Below are positions 15,393-24,505 of a stretch of DNA of 32,975 bases, piece after piece. The DNA is taken from positions 1-32,975 of the forward strand of contig JAFQBF010000091.1 of the NCBI GenBank assembly GCA_017416735.1, read 5' to 3'. Numbering within the stretch: the first letter of the stretch is position 1; the number at the start of each line of letters is the position of its first letter. This DNA is from Bacteroidaceae bacterium (GTDB taxonomy: Bacteria; Bacteroidota; Bacteroidia; Bacteroidales; Bacteroidaceae). Below the pieces are notes generated by a model. The model was not told where the DNA came from and did no database searches. It saw only the letters and a program-made list of their open reading frames with translations. Made by a program: the position numbers and the translations under genes.

Positions 15393-17348
15393 TTATGGGT
15401 TTACTTTTTTCTTTGTAATCAAGATGGCACCTTCCTTGGCCTTGTCACCAAACCGGGCTTTGGCTTCGGAACCCCTCAGCACTTCTATACGTTCAATTTC
15501 GTCCGGCGAAATCTTGCTCAACAAGGGGATACCAAACCCCAATTCCTCGCCATCCACGACAACCCAAGGTTCCTTTCCCGTTTTCGTGCGAAATTTCATC
15601 GCGTCAATGCTTTGGTAGGCTACATTTTTGCTGATGTCTTGAGGGAATTTCAAGACAATCTCCACGGCATTGCCATCGTTCTTCTTGAAAAAGTTCTCTA
15701 CCGCCTGGGCTTCTTCATCGGAAGCAGCCTTCTTCTTATCCAAACGGAACGAAATCGGCAGATTATAGCTTACGGGCACTGCCTTTCCACGCTGCTTGCC
15801 CGGAGTCCATTTTGGCATGATGCCTACCAGACGAAGGGCTTCGGCATCCAGCTCCGGATTGACACTACGCACCACCTTCGGGTTGCGGACAGAGCCATCC
15901 TTGCCCACCACGAACTGCACCATCACACTGCCTTCTATCTGGGCTTTCTGAGCCGATACGGGGTACGTGATGTTTTTACCCAAGAACTTCATAAGCTCCT
16001 GCTTACCGCCCGGGAATTGAGGCATATCTTCCACAATGGTGAAGATGAGCTCTTCTTGCGGGGCTTCCTCTGGAATATCCACAACCGCTATCGCCTTCTT
16101 TTCCGGATTGCTGCCGGACGGCACTCCCTCACCATCAGCAGCCAATCCCACCACCACAAGCTCCTCGATTTGCTGGACATCTTGCTTCATCAGGACGGTG
16201 AGCGGCTTTTCGTCCTTCACCACCACGGTTTGGGTTTGGAGGCCGATGTGCGAGAACTGGAGGACATCACCTTCGGCCAGTTCAGGGAAGGTGAACTTGC
16301 CATCCTTGTCGGTCATCAAGACATTCTTCGTGCCCCGTAGAACTATACTGACACCCGGAATGGGCTGCTTAGTGTCCGCTTCGAGCACCTGGCCGGATAG
16401 CTTCACGGTCTTGTCCTGCAAAGTCTGCACCAGCAGACTGGCATCAACACTTGAAATCTCGCCGAGACGGCTGGAGACTTCGGGACGGGCAAATGCAGCC
16501 ACCGCTACGGCGGCCAACGGAAGTACATACACGTACTTCATCCGTGCCCACGGATTCGATTTTTTCTTCATCATCATAGTGATACGTTTTTTAAGTGAAC
16601 TCTGATTCAAGCTGTTGGCCATATAGTAGAGCTTGGCTCCGACAGCTTTCTTTATTAATAACAATTGATACGCCTTGGCATCGATGCCGTGGCGGATGAC
16701 CCACTCGTCGGCCTCGTACTCGTGGACGGTCTGCAGCTCGTGCTTCAAGAGCCACGCAGCGGGGTTGAACCACTGGAAGATGACACAGAGCTCAGCCAGC
16801 AGCAAGTCCCACGAATGGCGGTTGACTATGTGGGCGCACTCGTGTGCCAGGATGGCTTCGCGGCCATCGGCCAAGTCGGCTTCGGACACGGCTATCAGCT
16901 TCATCCAACTGAACGGGGCTATCTGCCGCCGGTGGACGAAAAGGGTGATTCCATCGTCCAGACACTCCTTGCGCGAGGTACGGAGCAAGCCAATCATCCG
17001 AGCGAACGACCACAGGTGACGGGCAAGGAAGAACACCACGCCGAGCACATAGACCAAGACCATCGCCTCTTTCCAGGGGAGCTCCGCAGAGGGTCCGCCG
17101 GCCAGGGGCTCGCCCTCGGCAACGGGCACCATCACCTCTTCCAGCGACACGAAAGCCTGCCCCATCCGAGGGGCTTCGGGCATCGTCACCTCGACCGCAG
17201 GCAACAGGTACGAGAACGCCAGCAAGCCAAGCAAGGCCAAGCGGTTGAAACGATGGAAAGTCTCCTTACCCAATAACGCGCGGTAAAACAAGTAGAACAC
17301 AGCCAGGCACAGGGATGCTTTCAGTACATATACAAAGAAAAATCCCAT
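15393..17348 (-). CDS. BlaR1-type M56 metallopeptidase fused to carboxypeptidase-like, TonB-C and plug-like segments
   Basis: A 651-aa inner-membrane protein. The N-terminal third has several hydrophobic segments and the M56 zinc motif HECAH (H169, E170, H173) in LAHECAHIVNRHSWD. After a further hydrophobic stretch near 270-290 (VLPLAAVAVAAFA) comes a carboxypeptidase regulatory-like domain (about 314-387, LSGQVLEADTKQPIPGVS). A TonB C-terminal-like domain follows (about 445-536, PQFPGGKQELMKFL to PISFRL). The end resembles the plug-domain edge of SusC-type receptors (PDEIERIEVLRGSEAKARFG). M56 proteins of this kind sense envelope signals and inactivate BlaI-type repressors. There is no penicillin-binding sensor domain, so the signal is probably not a beta-lactam. 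It lies 12 nt after blaI. Confidence 0.9.
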   Translation of the reverse strand: MGFFFVYVLKASLCLAVFYLFYRALLGKETFHRFNRLALLGLLAFSYLLPAVEVTMPEAPRMGQAFVSLEEVMVPVAEGEPLAGGPSAELPWKEAMVLVYVLGVVFFLARHLWSFARMIGLLRTSRKECLDDGITLFVHRRQIAPFSWMKLIAVSEADLADGREAILAHECAHIVNRHSWDLLLAELCVIFQWFNPAAWLLKHELQTVHEYEADEWVIRHGIDAKAYQLLLIKKAVGAKLYYMANSLNQSSLKKRITMMMKKKSNPWARMKYVYVLPLAAVAVAAFARPEVSSRLGEISSVDASLLVQTLQDKTVKLSGQVLEADTKQPIPGVSIVLRGTKNVLMTDKDGKFTFPELAEGDVLQFSHIGLQTQTVVVKDEKPLTVLMKQDVQQIEELVVVGLAADGEGVPSGSNPEKKAIAVVDIPEEAPQEELIFTIVEDMPQFPGGKQELMKFLGKNITYPVSAQKAQIEGSVMVQFVVGKDGSVRNPKVVRSVNPELDAEALRLVGIMPKWTPGKQRGKAVPVSYNLPISFRLDKKKAASDEEAQAVENFFKKNDGNAVEIVLKFPQDISKNVAYQSIDAMKFRTKTGKEPWVVVDGEELGFGIPLLSKISPDEIERIEVLRGSEAKARFGDKAKEGAILITKKKVNP

Positions 17349-17360
17349 AGCGACCTCCTT

Positions 17361-17723
17361 CTACTCATTGCCCTGCTCTACCTGACGGATAAGCTCCTTC
17401 AGTTCGTCCAGCGAGATATCTTCTTCCTCCACGAGCGAGGATACCACATTCAGGTAGGAGTTGTTGAAAAACTTGCTGACGGCAGTCTTCAACGTATTCT
17501 TGCCGTACTCCTCGCGCGACACGATGGGATAGTACTGGTAAGTCACGCCATGAACGTGATGATCCAAGAAGCCCTGAGCCTCCAATCCGCGCACAAACGT
17601 AGAAACGGTATTGAAGTGAAGGTGTTGCGGTTCGTAAAACTCAACAATCTGTTTCACGTACAAAGGTCCCTTTTCCCAAAAGTAACCCATGATTTCTTCT
17701 TCTCTTGTACTTAGTCTTTTCAT
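17361..17723 (-). CDS. BlaI/MecI/CopY family transcriptional repressor
   Basis: A 120-aa winged-helix repressor. MKRLSTREEEIMGYFWEKGP is the conserved start of the family, and FNTVSTFVRGLEAQGFL is the recognition-helix region. The C-terminal third (about 82-120) is the dimerisation part, where family members are cleaved by their M56 partner. It is the first gene of a leftward operon with the M56 sensor and a secreted protein, and it presumably represses that operon. An imperfect dyad at 17758-17782 upstream is a candidate operator. Length and layout match the family. Confidence 0.94.
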   Translation of the reverse strand: MKRLSTREEEIMGYFWEKGPLYVKQIVEFYEPQHLHFNTVSTFVRGLEAQGFLDHHVHGVTYQYYPIVSREEYGKNTLKTAVSKFFNNSYLNVVSSLVEEEDISLDELKELIRQVEQGNE

Positions 17724-17757
17724 AATTCTGATTCTTAATTTTCAGCAAAGTAACTAT

Positions 17758-17782
17758 ATTATTTCGTCATCAACGAATTATT
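17758..17782. promoter_or_regulatory. Candidate BlaI-type operator dyad overlapping the promoter
   Basis: Arms 17758-17767 and 17773-17782 are inverted copies at 8 of 10 positions, with the core TTCGT-CATCA-ACGAA perfect. A partial -7 element (TTACTTTG, minus strand, about 17747-17754) lies next to it, so a bound repressor would block the operon promoter. Confidence 0.4.
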
Positions 17783-17833
17783 TCAGTTAACAAATCTTAA
17801 TCAACGTGTTTTTTTAGGTGAATAGCAAAAAAA

Positions 17834-17862
17834 GATGGGGCCACGTTTTGTGACACCCCATC
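17834..17862. terminator. Intrinsic terminator after the amidase gene
   Basis: GATGGGG (17834-17840) pairs with CCCCATC (17856-17862), with CAC/GTG extending the inner stem. On the minus strand a T7 run follows directly; a T6 run is also present on the plus side. Confidence 0.85.
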
Positions 17863-17876
17863 CTTATTTTTTACCA

Positions 17877-18692
17877 TCACTTCCGTCCGCTCCGATAGTC
17901 CGCCACGATAGCCTCCGCTATCCAATTGGCCAGCGCCTGGCGGTTGTTCTCCAAGACGAGGCGCTGCTGGTCGCGGCTGTTGCGGATGTTGCCTAATTCC
18001 AGATAGACCCCGGCGGGCTGTGTGTTGCGCAGCACGTAGAGGTTGCGTTCGCTCACCGTACCCCGGAATCCGCGCCCCGGCTGATGCTTCTTGTACTTGG
18101 CCGAGAGGGTGGAGCGCATCCGGTCGGCCAGGCGCTTGCCCTGCTTGCTGCCCGGTGCGTGATAGAAATACACGTCCGTCTGCTTGCCCTGGCTGCGGCT
18201 GTCGATGTGCACGAAGATGGCCCTCTTGTATGCCGCCTTATCCTTATTATATAGTTGGTCAATCTTCTGCGCACGCTGGCGGAGGCGGGCATTCTGGTCG
18301 AGGGGGATAGCCTTGCCCATACACGTCTCCCGCTTGCTGTTTTTCAGAATCTTGCCGTTGCGGATGCCGTCCTTCTTGTCCTGGATGATGAAATGCACCC
18401 GGGCACCGCGCATCAGCAGCTCGCGCCCCAAGCGGAGCACGATGTCGTAGGCATATTCGTCCTCGTGCAGGTTGTGTCCCTGATACTTGCCGATGGCTCC
18501 CGGGTCGGGCCCTCCGTGTCCGCCGACGAGGTAGAACGTGGCTCCCGACAGCTCTCGCGAGGTGACGGGGTACGTGGCTAACGCCTTGCCGAAGAGGGAT
18601 TCCTTGCCCGTGGCCTGCTTCTTCTTTTTCTGTGCCGAGGCGGGGATGAGCAGGAGGAGGAACGAGAGAATTAAAATGATGGTTTTCTTCAT
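17877..18692 (-). CDS. N-acetylmuramoyl-L-alanine amidase (Amidase_3 type)
   Basis: A 271-aa periplasmic cell-wall hydrolase that cleaves the bond between MurNAc and L-Ala of peptidoglycan. A signal peptide (residues 1-20, ending ASAQ) is followed by a basic linker KKKKQ. The zinc-binding pattern is visible: H59 in VGGHGGPDPGA, an acidic ligand at about 77-79 in LHEDEY, and H162 in FVHIDS. The catalytic Glu is E232 in YLELGNIRN. Large inserts between them are basic. It is bounded downstream by a strong terminator and upstream by a dispersed inverted repeat, so it is likely a single-gene unit or follows tlpA by readthrough. Confidence 0.93.
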   Translation of the reverse strand: MKKTIILILSFLLLLIPASAQKKKKQATGKESLFGKALATYPVTSRELSGATFYLVGGHGGPDPGAIGKYQGHNLHEDEYAYDIVLRLGRELLMRGARVHFIIQDKKDGIRNGKILKNSKRETCMGKAIPLDQNARLRQRAQKIDQLYNKDKAAYKRAIFVHIDSRSQGKQTDVYFYHAPGSKQGKRLADRMRSTLSAKYKKHQPGRGFRGTVSERNLYVLRNTQPAGVYLELGNIRNSRDQQRLVLENNRQALANWIAEAIVADYRSGRK

Positions 18693-18708
18693 CTAATATC
18701 ATTTTTTG

Positions 18709-18802
18709 CACCACAGAGTACACGGAGTCACACAGAGTCACTCTTTTCTTCCATTGATAAACATAAAAAAGAACTCTGTGAAACTCTGTGTCCTCTGTGG
18801 TG
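18709..18802. repeat. CACCACAGAG inverted repeat
   Basis: CACCACAGAGTACACGGAGT starts at 18709 and its inverse, TCTGTGTCCTCTGTGGTG, ends at 18802, around an AT-rich centre. Each arm contains repeats of ACAGAGT. It fills the gap between the amidase and TlpA-like genes; a half copy lies at 14500-14530. Confidence 0.7.
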
Positions 18803-18808
18803 AATAAA

Positions 18809-19399
18809 TTACTCCGCCAACATCTCATCAATCTTCTTGCACAGCGAAGCGAACTCTTCTTCGTTGTACAAGCGGGTGAGCATCACAATCTTGCCGTCCT
18901 TATCGACGAGCACATTGCGGGTGATGCCCGCCTTGCGGTCGGCATACTTGGCGAAGTGGTCGGCACCCGGGTCGAGGGCAAGCGGATAGGTCACGCCTGT
19001 CTTTTCGGCGAAAGCCTTGACGGTTTCAAGCGGCTCATCGCGGTCGATGCCATAGAGGGCGAAGTTGGGGTTGGCCTTGTGCTTCTGCCAGATGTCGCTT
19101 TCGATGAACGGCATCTCCTTGCGGCACACGCCGCACCAGCTGGCAGTGAACTGCAACATTACCACCTTTCCGCGCAGGTCGGAAAGCTTCACCTTCTGTC
19201 CGTCGGTCAGTTCCAACTCCATTTCGGGAGCGATGTCGCCCACACGCACGATATAGCCCACCGAGTCGGGCTCGTGAGTTCCGGCTTCCACAATCGCCGT
19301 CTTCGTTTCCACCACTGCCTGTTCTTCACTCTTCTTGCCGCCTGTGCCGCAAGATACAAACGCAGCCACCAGAGCAGCTGCCATCATAAACTTTTTCAT
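18809..19399 (-). CDS. TlpA-like thioredoxin-fold lipoprotein
   Basis: A 196-aa lipoprotein (lipobox AFVSC, Cys17) with a TlpA/AhpC-TSA-like thioredoxin domain from about residue 52 (VGDIAPEMELELTDG). The redox motif is WCGVC (C89, C92), and the conserved cis-Pro region is represented by AGITRNVLVDKDG. It is probably held in the periplasm, facing disulfide exchange or reduction of envelope proteins. The oxidised partner is unknown. A TATATTTG element at 19439-19432 lies 33 nt upstream of the start codon and is a likely promoter. Confidence 0.93.
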   Translation of the reverse strand: MKKFMMAAALVAAFVSCGTGGKKSEEQAVVETKTAIVEAGTHEPDSVGYIVRVGDIAPEMELELTDGQKVKLSDLRGKVVMLQFTASWCGVCRKEMPFIESDIWQKHKANPNFALYGIDRDEPLETVKAFAEKTGVTYPLALDPGADHFAKYADRKAGITRNVLVDKDGKIVMLTRLYNEEEFASLCKKIDEMLAE

Positions 19400-19431
19400 A
19401 TACTTTTACTTATTATATATTCTTCTTACTG

Positions 19432-19489
19432 CAAATATAGATATTTTCCACTAAAAATGAGGTCTTTTGAAAAAACTTTCGTACTTTTG
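19432..19489. promoter_or_regulatory. Divergent promoter elements for the TlpA-like gene and lysS
   Basis: Minus strand TATATTTG (19439-19432) serves the TlpA-like gene; plus strand TACTTTTG (19482-19489) lies 28 nt before the lysS start. Both fit TAnnTTTG. The -33 regions are poor matches. Confidence 0.45.
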
Positions 19490-19517
19490 TTCCCAAATTG
19501 AGTTAAAGTTTTAACAA

Positions 19518-21242
19518 ATGAACGTATTAGAACTAAGTGAACAGGAAATTATCAGACGCAACAGTCTGAACGAACTGCGTGCCATGGGCATTGACCCCTA
19601 TCCCGCAGCCGAGTATGTAACGAACGCATTTTCAACAGATATAAAAGCTGAATTCAAGGACGAAGATGAGCCGCGTGCCGTTTCGGTAGCCGGACGCATC
19701 ATGAGCCGCCGCGTCATGGGCAAGGCCTCGTTCGTGGAATTGCAGGACTCCAAGGGACGCATCCAGGTGTATATCACCCGCGATGACATCTGCCCCGAAG
19801 AAAATAAAGATATGTATAACGTGGTGTTCAAGCGCTTGCTCGACCTGGGCGACATCATCGGCATCGAAGGCTTCGTGTTCCGCACACAGATGGGCGAAAT
19901 CTCCATCCATGCCAAGAAGCTCACCGTGCTCTCCAAGTCGCTCCGCCCGCTGCCCATCGTGAAGTACAAGGACGGTGTGGCCTACGACAAGTTTGACGAC
20001 CCCGAACTGCGCTACCGCCAACGCTACGTCGATTTGATTGTGAACGACGGCGTGAAGGAAACGTTCTTGAAGCGCTCCATCATCGTGAAGACCATGCGCG
20101 CCGTGATGGACGAAGCCGGATATACCGAAGTGGAAACTCCGATTCTCCAATCCATCGCCGGTGGTGCCAGCGCACGTCCGTTCATCACTCACCACAACTC
20201 GCTCGACATCGACCTCTACATGCGTATCGCCACTGAGCTTTACCTGAAGCGCCTCATCGTGGGCGGTTTCGAAGGGGTGTATGAAATCGGCAAGAACTTC
20301 CGCAACGAAGGGATGGACAAGAACCACAACCCGGAATTCACTTGTATGGAACTCTACGTTCAATATAAGGACTACAACTGGATGATGGACTTCACCGAAA
20401 AGATGCTCGAACGCATCTGTATCGCCGTGAACGGCTGTTCGGAAACCGTCATCGACGGCAAGACCATCAGCTTCAAGGCTCCGTTCCGCCGCTTGCCTAT
20501 CCTCGAAGCCATCAAGGAAAAGACCGGCTACGACCTGGAAGGCAAGAGCGAAGAAGAAATCCGCGAAGTGTGCAAGGCACTCAACATGGAAATCGACGAC
20601 ACCATGGGCAAGGGCAAGCTCATCGACGAAATCTTCGGCGAGTTCTGCGAAGGCACCTACATCCAGCCGACCTTCATCACCGACTATCCGGTGGAAATGT
20701 CGCCGCTCACCAAGATGCACCGCAGCAAGCCGGGCTTGACCGAACGCTTCGAGCTGATGGTAAACGGCAAGGAATTGGCGAATGCTTATTCAGAGTTGAA
20801 CGACCCGATTGACCAGGAAGAACGCTTCAAGGAACAGATGCGCCTGGCCGACAAGGGCGACGACGAAGCGATGATTATCGACCAGGACTTCCTCCGTGCC
20901 CTCCAATACGGTATGCCTCCCACATCGGGCATCGGTATCGGTATCGACCGTCTCGTGATGCTGATGACCGGCAATGCCTTCATCCAGGAAGTATTGTTCT
21001 TCCCGCAGATGCGCCCCGAAAAGGTAGCCCCGAAGGATGCAGCCGCCAAGTACATGGAATTAGGCATCAGCGAAGAGTGGGTACCTGTTATCCAAAAAGC
21101 AGGATACAACTTGGTATCTGACATGAAAGAAGTGAATCCGCAGAAGCTCCATATGGACATCTGTGGCATCAACAAGAAATATAAATTAGGATTGACCAAT
21201 CCGACGGTTGACCAAGTCGCCGAATGGATTAACAAAATCTAA
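19518..21242 (+). CDS. lysS: Lysine--tRNA ligase (class II)
   Basis: A 574-aa cytoplasmic lysyl-tRNA synthetase. The OB-fold anticodon-binding domain covers about residues 55-150 ([21 protein letters not shown]). The class II core follows with motif 2 in [19 protein letters not shown] and motif 3 in [12 protein letters not shown] (D477, R478). Beyond motif 3 there is a C-terminal extension of about 65 residues (about 505-574, including [12 protein letters not shown]) that E. coli LysRS lacks. It reads like a small helical domain. It is the first gene of a rightward set with gpsA (5 nt apart) and pgi. Confidence 0.97.
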   Translation: MNVLELSEQEIIRRNSLNELRAMGIDPYPAAEYVTNAFSTDIKAEFKDEDEPRAVSVAGRIMSRRVMGKASFVELQDSKGRIQVYITRDDICPEENKDMYNVVFKRLLDLGDIIGIEGFVFRTQMGEISIHAKKLTVLSKSLRPLPIVKYKDGVAYDKFDDPELRYRQRYVDLIVNDGVKETFLKRSIIVKTMRAVMDEAGYTEVETPILQSIAGGASARPFITHHNSLDIDLYMRIATELYLKRLIVGGFEGVYEIGKNFRNEGMDKNHNPEFTCMELYVQYKDYNWMMDFTEKMLERICIAVNGCSETVIDGKTISFKAPFRRLPILEAIKEKTGYDLEGKSEEEIREVCKALNMEIDDTMGKGKLIDEIFGEFCEGTYIQPTFITDYPVEMSPLTKMHRSKPGLTERFELMVNGKELANAYSELNDPIDQEERFKEQMRLADKGDDEAMIIDQDFLRALQYGMPPTSGIGIGIDRLVMLMTGNAFIQEVLFFPQMRPEKVAPKDAAAKYMELGISEEWVPVIQKAGYNLVSDMKEVNPQKLHMDICGINKKYKLGLTNPTVDQVAEWINKI

Positions 21243-21247
21243 GCACT

Positions 21248-22246
21248 ATGAATCTGCCCGGTAAAATAGCAATTATGGGTGGCGGTAGCTGGGCAACAGC
21301 TATTGCAAAGATGGTGATGGGGCATGCCGAAACAACCATCAACTGGTATATGCGCCGCGACGACCGAATCGAGGAATTCAAGCGTCTCGGCCATAATCCG
21401 GCTTACCTCACCAGCGTGCGGTTCGATATCGGCCGCATCAATTTCTCTTCGGACATCAACCAAGTGGTGCGCGAATCGGACACCCTGATTTTCGTCACCC
21501 CTTCGCCCTACCTGAAGAGCCACCTGAAGAAGTTGAAAGTCAAATTGAAAGACAAGTTCATCGTCACCGCCATCAAGGGTATCGTACCCGACGAGAACTT
21601 GATAGTGTCCGACTACTTCAACAAGGTGTATGGTGTGCCCGAAGAAAACATTGCCGTCATCGCCGGGCCGTGTCATGCCGAAGAAGTGGCACTCGAACGC
21701 CTCTCCTACCTCACCATCGGATGCAAGGACATCGAGAAGGCCAAGATATTCGCCAAGCAACTTTCGGGCCACTACATCAAGACCTCAGTGAACCCCGACA
21801 TCGTGGGCATCGAATATGCTTCCGTCTTGAAGAACATCTATGCCATCGCAGCCGGCATCTGCAACGGCTTGAAGTATGGCGACAACTTCCAGGCGGTGCT
21901 CATCTCGAACGCCATCCAGGAAATGAACCGACTGCTCAACACCGTGCATCCGGTGGAACGCTCCATCAACGATTCGGCCTACTTGGGTGACTTGCTGGTG
22001 ACTGCCTACTCCAACTTCAGCCGCAACCGCGTGTTCGGCACCATGATTGGCAAGGGCTACTCGGTGAAGAGCGCACAGATAGAAATGGAAATGATTGCCG
22101 AAGGCTACTACGGCACCAAGTGCATCAAGGAGCTGAACAAGCACCTGCACGTGAACATGCCGATTGTGGATGCCATCTACAACATCCTGTACGAGCGCAT
22201 CTCGCCCATGATTGAAATCAAGCTGCTGACGGATTCGTTGAGATAA
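21248..22246 (+). CDS. gpsA: NAD(P)H-dependent glycerol-3-phosphate dehydrogenase
   Basis: A 332-aa cytoplasmic enzyme that reduces dihydroxyacetone phosphate to sn-glycerol-3-phosphate for phospholipid synthesis. The N-terminal Rossmann motif is MGGGSWATA. The substrate-domain signatures are [12 protein letters not shown], containing the conserved catalytic-type Lys, and [20 protein letters not shown]. The length is normal. It begins 5 nt after the lysS stop codon, so the two genes are co-transcribed. Confidence 0.96.
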   Translation: MNLPGKIAIMGGGSWATAIAKMVMGHAETTINWYMRRDDRIEEFKRLGHNPAYLTSVRFDIGRINFSSDINQVVRESDTLIFVTPSPYLKSHLKKLKVKLKDKFIVTAIKGIVPDENLIVSDYFNKVYGVPEENIAVIAGPCHAEEVALERLSYLTIGCKDIEKAKIFAKQLSGHYIKTSVNPDIVGIEYASVLKNIYAIAAGICNGLKYGDNFQAVLISNAIQEMNRLLNTVHPVERSINDSAYLGDLLVTAYSNFSRNRVFGTMIGKGYSVKSAQIEMEMIAEGYYGTKCIKELNKHLHVNMPIVDAIYNILYERISPMIEIKLLTDSLR

Positions 22247-22271
22247 AGGCAACCGTAATTAGTAAAAAAAG

Positions 22272-22297
22272 AAATCATAAATCAAAAATCATAAATC
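22272..22297. repeat. 12-bp perfect direct repeat before pgi
   Basis: AAATCATAAATC occurs at 22272-22283 and again at 22286-22297, filling half of the 55-nt gpsA-pgi gap directly before the pgi start codon. Confidence 0.6.
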
Positions 22298-22301
22298 TAT
22301 T

Positions 22302-23639
22302 ATGAAAAATATTTGTTTGAACATCGACAAGGCAGCAGTTTGCAAGGAAACAGTAGCTGCTTATGAAGCACAGGTAAAAGCGTGCATGGAAACTTTGGAA
22401 AACGGTTCAGGTTTGGGTAACGACTTCTTGGGTTGGTTGCACTTGCCGTCATCCATCACTGCCGAACACTTGGCAGACTTGAAGGGTGCTGCTCAGGTAT
22501 TGCGCGAAAACTGCGAAGTAGTGGTAGTAGCCGGTATCGGCGGTAGCTACTTGGGTGCCCGTGCCGTTATCGAAGCATTGTCGAACAGCTTCCAATGGTT
22601 GAAGAAGGAACAGAACGGTCCTGTCATCGTGTTCGCTGGTCACAACATTGGTGAAGACTATCTGTATGAACTCACAGACTATTTGAAGGACAAGAAGTTC
22701 GGTGTCATCAATATCTCAAAGTCGGGTACTACTACTGAAACTGCCTTGGCATTCCGCCTCTTGAAGAAGCAATGCGAAGACCAGATGGGCAAGGAAATGG
22801 CCAAGAAGTGCATCGTAGCCGTTACTGACGCCAAGAAGGGTGCTGCCCGCGTAACTGCCGACAAGGAAGGTTACAAGACATTCATCATCCCCGACAACGT
22901 AGGCGGTCGTTTCTCTGTATTGACTCCGGTAGGCTTGTTGCCAATCGCCGTAGCTGGTTTCGACATCGAACAGCTCGTGGCAGGTGCTTGCGACATGGAA
23001 AAGGTTTGCGGTTCGGAAACTCCGTTCTGCGAAAACCCGGCTGCCATCTATGCTGCCGTTCGTAACGAACTCTACAAGCAAGGCAAGAAGATTGAAATCC
23101 TCGTGAACTACAACCCGAAACTCCACTACATGAACGAATGGTGGAAGCAGCTCTACGGTGAATCGGAAGGTAAGGACGGCAAGGGTATCTACCCGTCAGC
23201 AGTTGACTTCTCTACCGACCTCCACTCAATGGGTCAGTGGATTCAGGAAGGCGAACGCACCATCTTCGAAACCGTTATCTCTGTAGAAAACCCGGACAAC
23301 GAACTCCGCGTACCGACAGACGAAGAAAACCTCGACGGTTTGAACTTCCTCGCCGGCAAGCGTGTGGACGAAGTGAACAAGATGGCCGAACTCGGTACCC
23401 AGTTGGCTCACGTGGACGGCGGTGTACCCAACATGCGCCTCATCGTTCCTCAGTTGAGCGAATACTACTTGGGTCAGGTAATCTACTTCTTCGAAAAGGC
23501 TTGCGGCATCAGCGGCTACTTGCTCGAAGTGAATCCGTTCAACCAACCGGGCGTAGAAGCTTACAAGAAGAACATGTTCGCTCTCTTGAACAAGCCGGGT
23601 TACGAAGAAGAATCAAAGGCTATCCAAGCCCGCCTGTAA
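22302..23639 (+). CDS. pgi: Glucose-6-phosphate isomerase
   Basis: A 445-aa cytoplasmic enzyme of glycolysis and gluconeogenesis converting glucose-6-phosphate and fructose-6-phosphate. Key segments are [14 protein letters not shown], the phosphate-binding [26 protein letters not shown], and the C-terminal active-site segment [16 protein letters not shown]. The size is that of the short bacterial (Bacillus-type) PGI class. It follows gpsA after a 55-nt gap containing a direct repeat, and ends before a strong terminator. Fructose-6-phosphate is also the product of NagB encoded downstream. Confidence 0.97.
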   Translation: MKNICLNIDKAAVCKETVAAYEAQVKACMETLENGSGLGNDFLGWLHLPSSITAEHLADLKGAAQVLRENCEVVVVAGIGGSYLGARAVIEALSNSFQWLKKEQNGPVIVFAGHNIGEDYLYELTDYLKDKKFGVINISKSGTTTETALAFRLLKKQCEDQMGKEMAKKCIVAVTDAKKGAARVTADKEGYKTFIIPDNVGGRFSVLTPVGLLPIAVAGFDIEQLVAGACDMEKVCGSETPFCENPAAIYAAVRNELYKQGKKIEILVNYNPKLHYMNEWWKQLYGESEGKDGKGIYPSAVDFSTDLHSMGQWIQEGERTIFETVISVENPDNELRVPTDEENLDGLNFLAGKRVDEVNKMAELGTQLAHVDGGVPNMRLIVPQLSEYYLGQVIYFFEKACGISGYLLEVNPFNQPGVEAYKKNMFALLNKPGYEEESKAIQARL

Positions 23640-23684
23640 AACAGCCAATAAAGAAGGCGCATCCGTGTCTTTCTAAGTGATACG

Positions 23685-23729
23685 AAGAATCTGAATACCT
23701 CCACCATGGACGTATTCAGATTCTTTTTT
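23685..23729 (+). terminator. Intrinsic terminator after pgi
   Basis: AAGAATCTGAATA (23685-23697) and TATTCAGATTCTT (23713-23725) form a perfect 13-bp stem, followed by TTTT. A TAACTTTG element directly after it (23731-23738) probably starts transcription of the HAD gene. Confidence 0.9.
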
Positions 23730-23765
23730 GTAACTTTGCAAGCAATTAAGAAACAAAAGAAAACC

Positions 23766-24494
23766 ATGTATCAAGAAGCAATCAAACAATATTTAAAGAA
23801 ACACGGCTATGAGCGCATCGACTTGAAAGCCGTATTGTTCGATATGGATGGAGTACTCTTCAACTCCATGCCCAACCATACCCAATCGTGGCACAAGATT
23901 ATGGAACGTTTCGGCTTCGGCTTGAGCGAAGAAGAAGCCTATCTGCACGAAGGACGAACTGGTGCTGATACCATCAACATCATCAGCCGGCGCGAACGGG
24001 GCCACGATGCCACCGACGAGGAAATCAAGGCCATCTATGCAGCCAAGGCCGAAGAATTCAACAAATGTCCCGAAGCACCGCGTATGCCGGGTGCATGGGA
24101 GGTGGTACAGAAAATCAAGACCGACGGCATTACCCGCATGGTAGTGACCGGTTCCGGCCAAGTATCCTTATTGGAAAGACTGAACCGCAACTTCCCCGGC
24201 ATCTTCCGGAAAGAACTGATGGTAACCGCCTTCGACATCAAGTACGGCAAACCCAATCCTGACCCTTACCTGATGGCTTTGGAGAAAGGCGGATTCCGTC
24301 CCAACGAAACCATCGTGATAGAAAATGCGCCCTTGGGCGTGCAAGCCGGTGTTGCTGCGGGAATCTTCACCATTGCCGTGAATACGGGGCCACTGCCCGA
24401 CCAAGTATTGTGGGAAGCAGGAGCCAACCTCCTTTTTCACTCGATGAACGAATTCAACGAAGCTTGGGAAGAAATAAAGAAGGCGGTCGATTGA
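23766..24494 (+). CDS. HAD family hydrolase (beta-phosphoglucomutase-like)
   Basis: A 242-aa cytoplasmic phosphatase or phosphomutase-like protein; the ATG at 23766 is chosen because an earlier in-frame ATG at 23706 lies inside the pgi terminator. HAD motif I is FDMDGVLFNS (D26 nucleophile, D28 acid/base), motif II VVTGSGQ, motif III KYGKPNPDPY and motif IV IENAPLGVQAG, in which the usual acidic pair is represented by a single Glu. A helical cap is inserted after motif I. The substrate is not evident; sugar phosphates are usual for this subfamily. Its stop codon lies in the loop of a terminator hairpin shared with the convergent ROK gene. Confidence 0.9.
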   Translation: MYQEAIKQYLKKHGYERIDLKAVLFDMDGVLFNSMPNHTQSWHKIMERFGFGLSEEEAYLHEGRTGADTINIISRRERGHDATDEEIKAIYAAKAEEFNKCPEAPRMPGAWEVVQKIKTDGITRMVVTGSGQVSLLERLNRNFPGIFRKELMVTAFDIKYGKPNPDPYLMALEKGGFRPNETIVIENAPLGVQAGVAAGIFTIAVNTGPLPDQVLWEAGANLLFHSMNEFNEAWEEIKKAVD

Positions 24495-24501
24495 CCGCCT
24501 T
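24480..24501. terminator. Bidirectional terminator overlapping the HAD stop codon
   Basis: AAGGCGGTC (24480-24488), loop GATT, GACCGCCTT (24493-24501): a perfect 9-bp stem. The HAD stop TGA begins within the loop. It lies between two convergent genes only 11 nt apart. Confidence 0.8.
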
Positions 24502-24505
24502 CCCT

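Noticed and set aside
15294-16340. 348-codon open frame antisense to the M56 gene
   Set aside because: Spans the boundary of two coupled leftward genes and shows no protein-like motifs.
17361-17723. BlaI-M56 pair considered as a beta-lactam resistance system
   Set aside because: The M56 protein has no penicillin-binding sensor domain and no beta-lactamase or PBP gene is nearby.
19632-20720. 362-codon open frame antisense to lysS
   Set aside because: Low-complexity His/Val/Phe-rich translation typical of the reverse strand of a codon-biased gene; lysS is certain.
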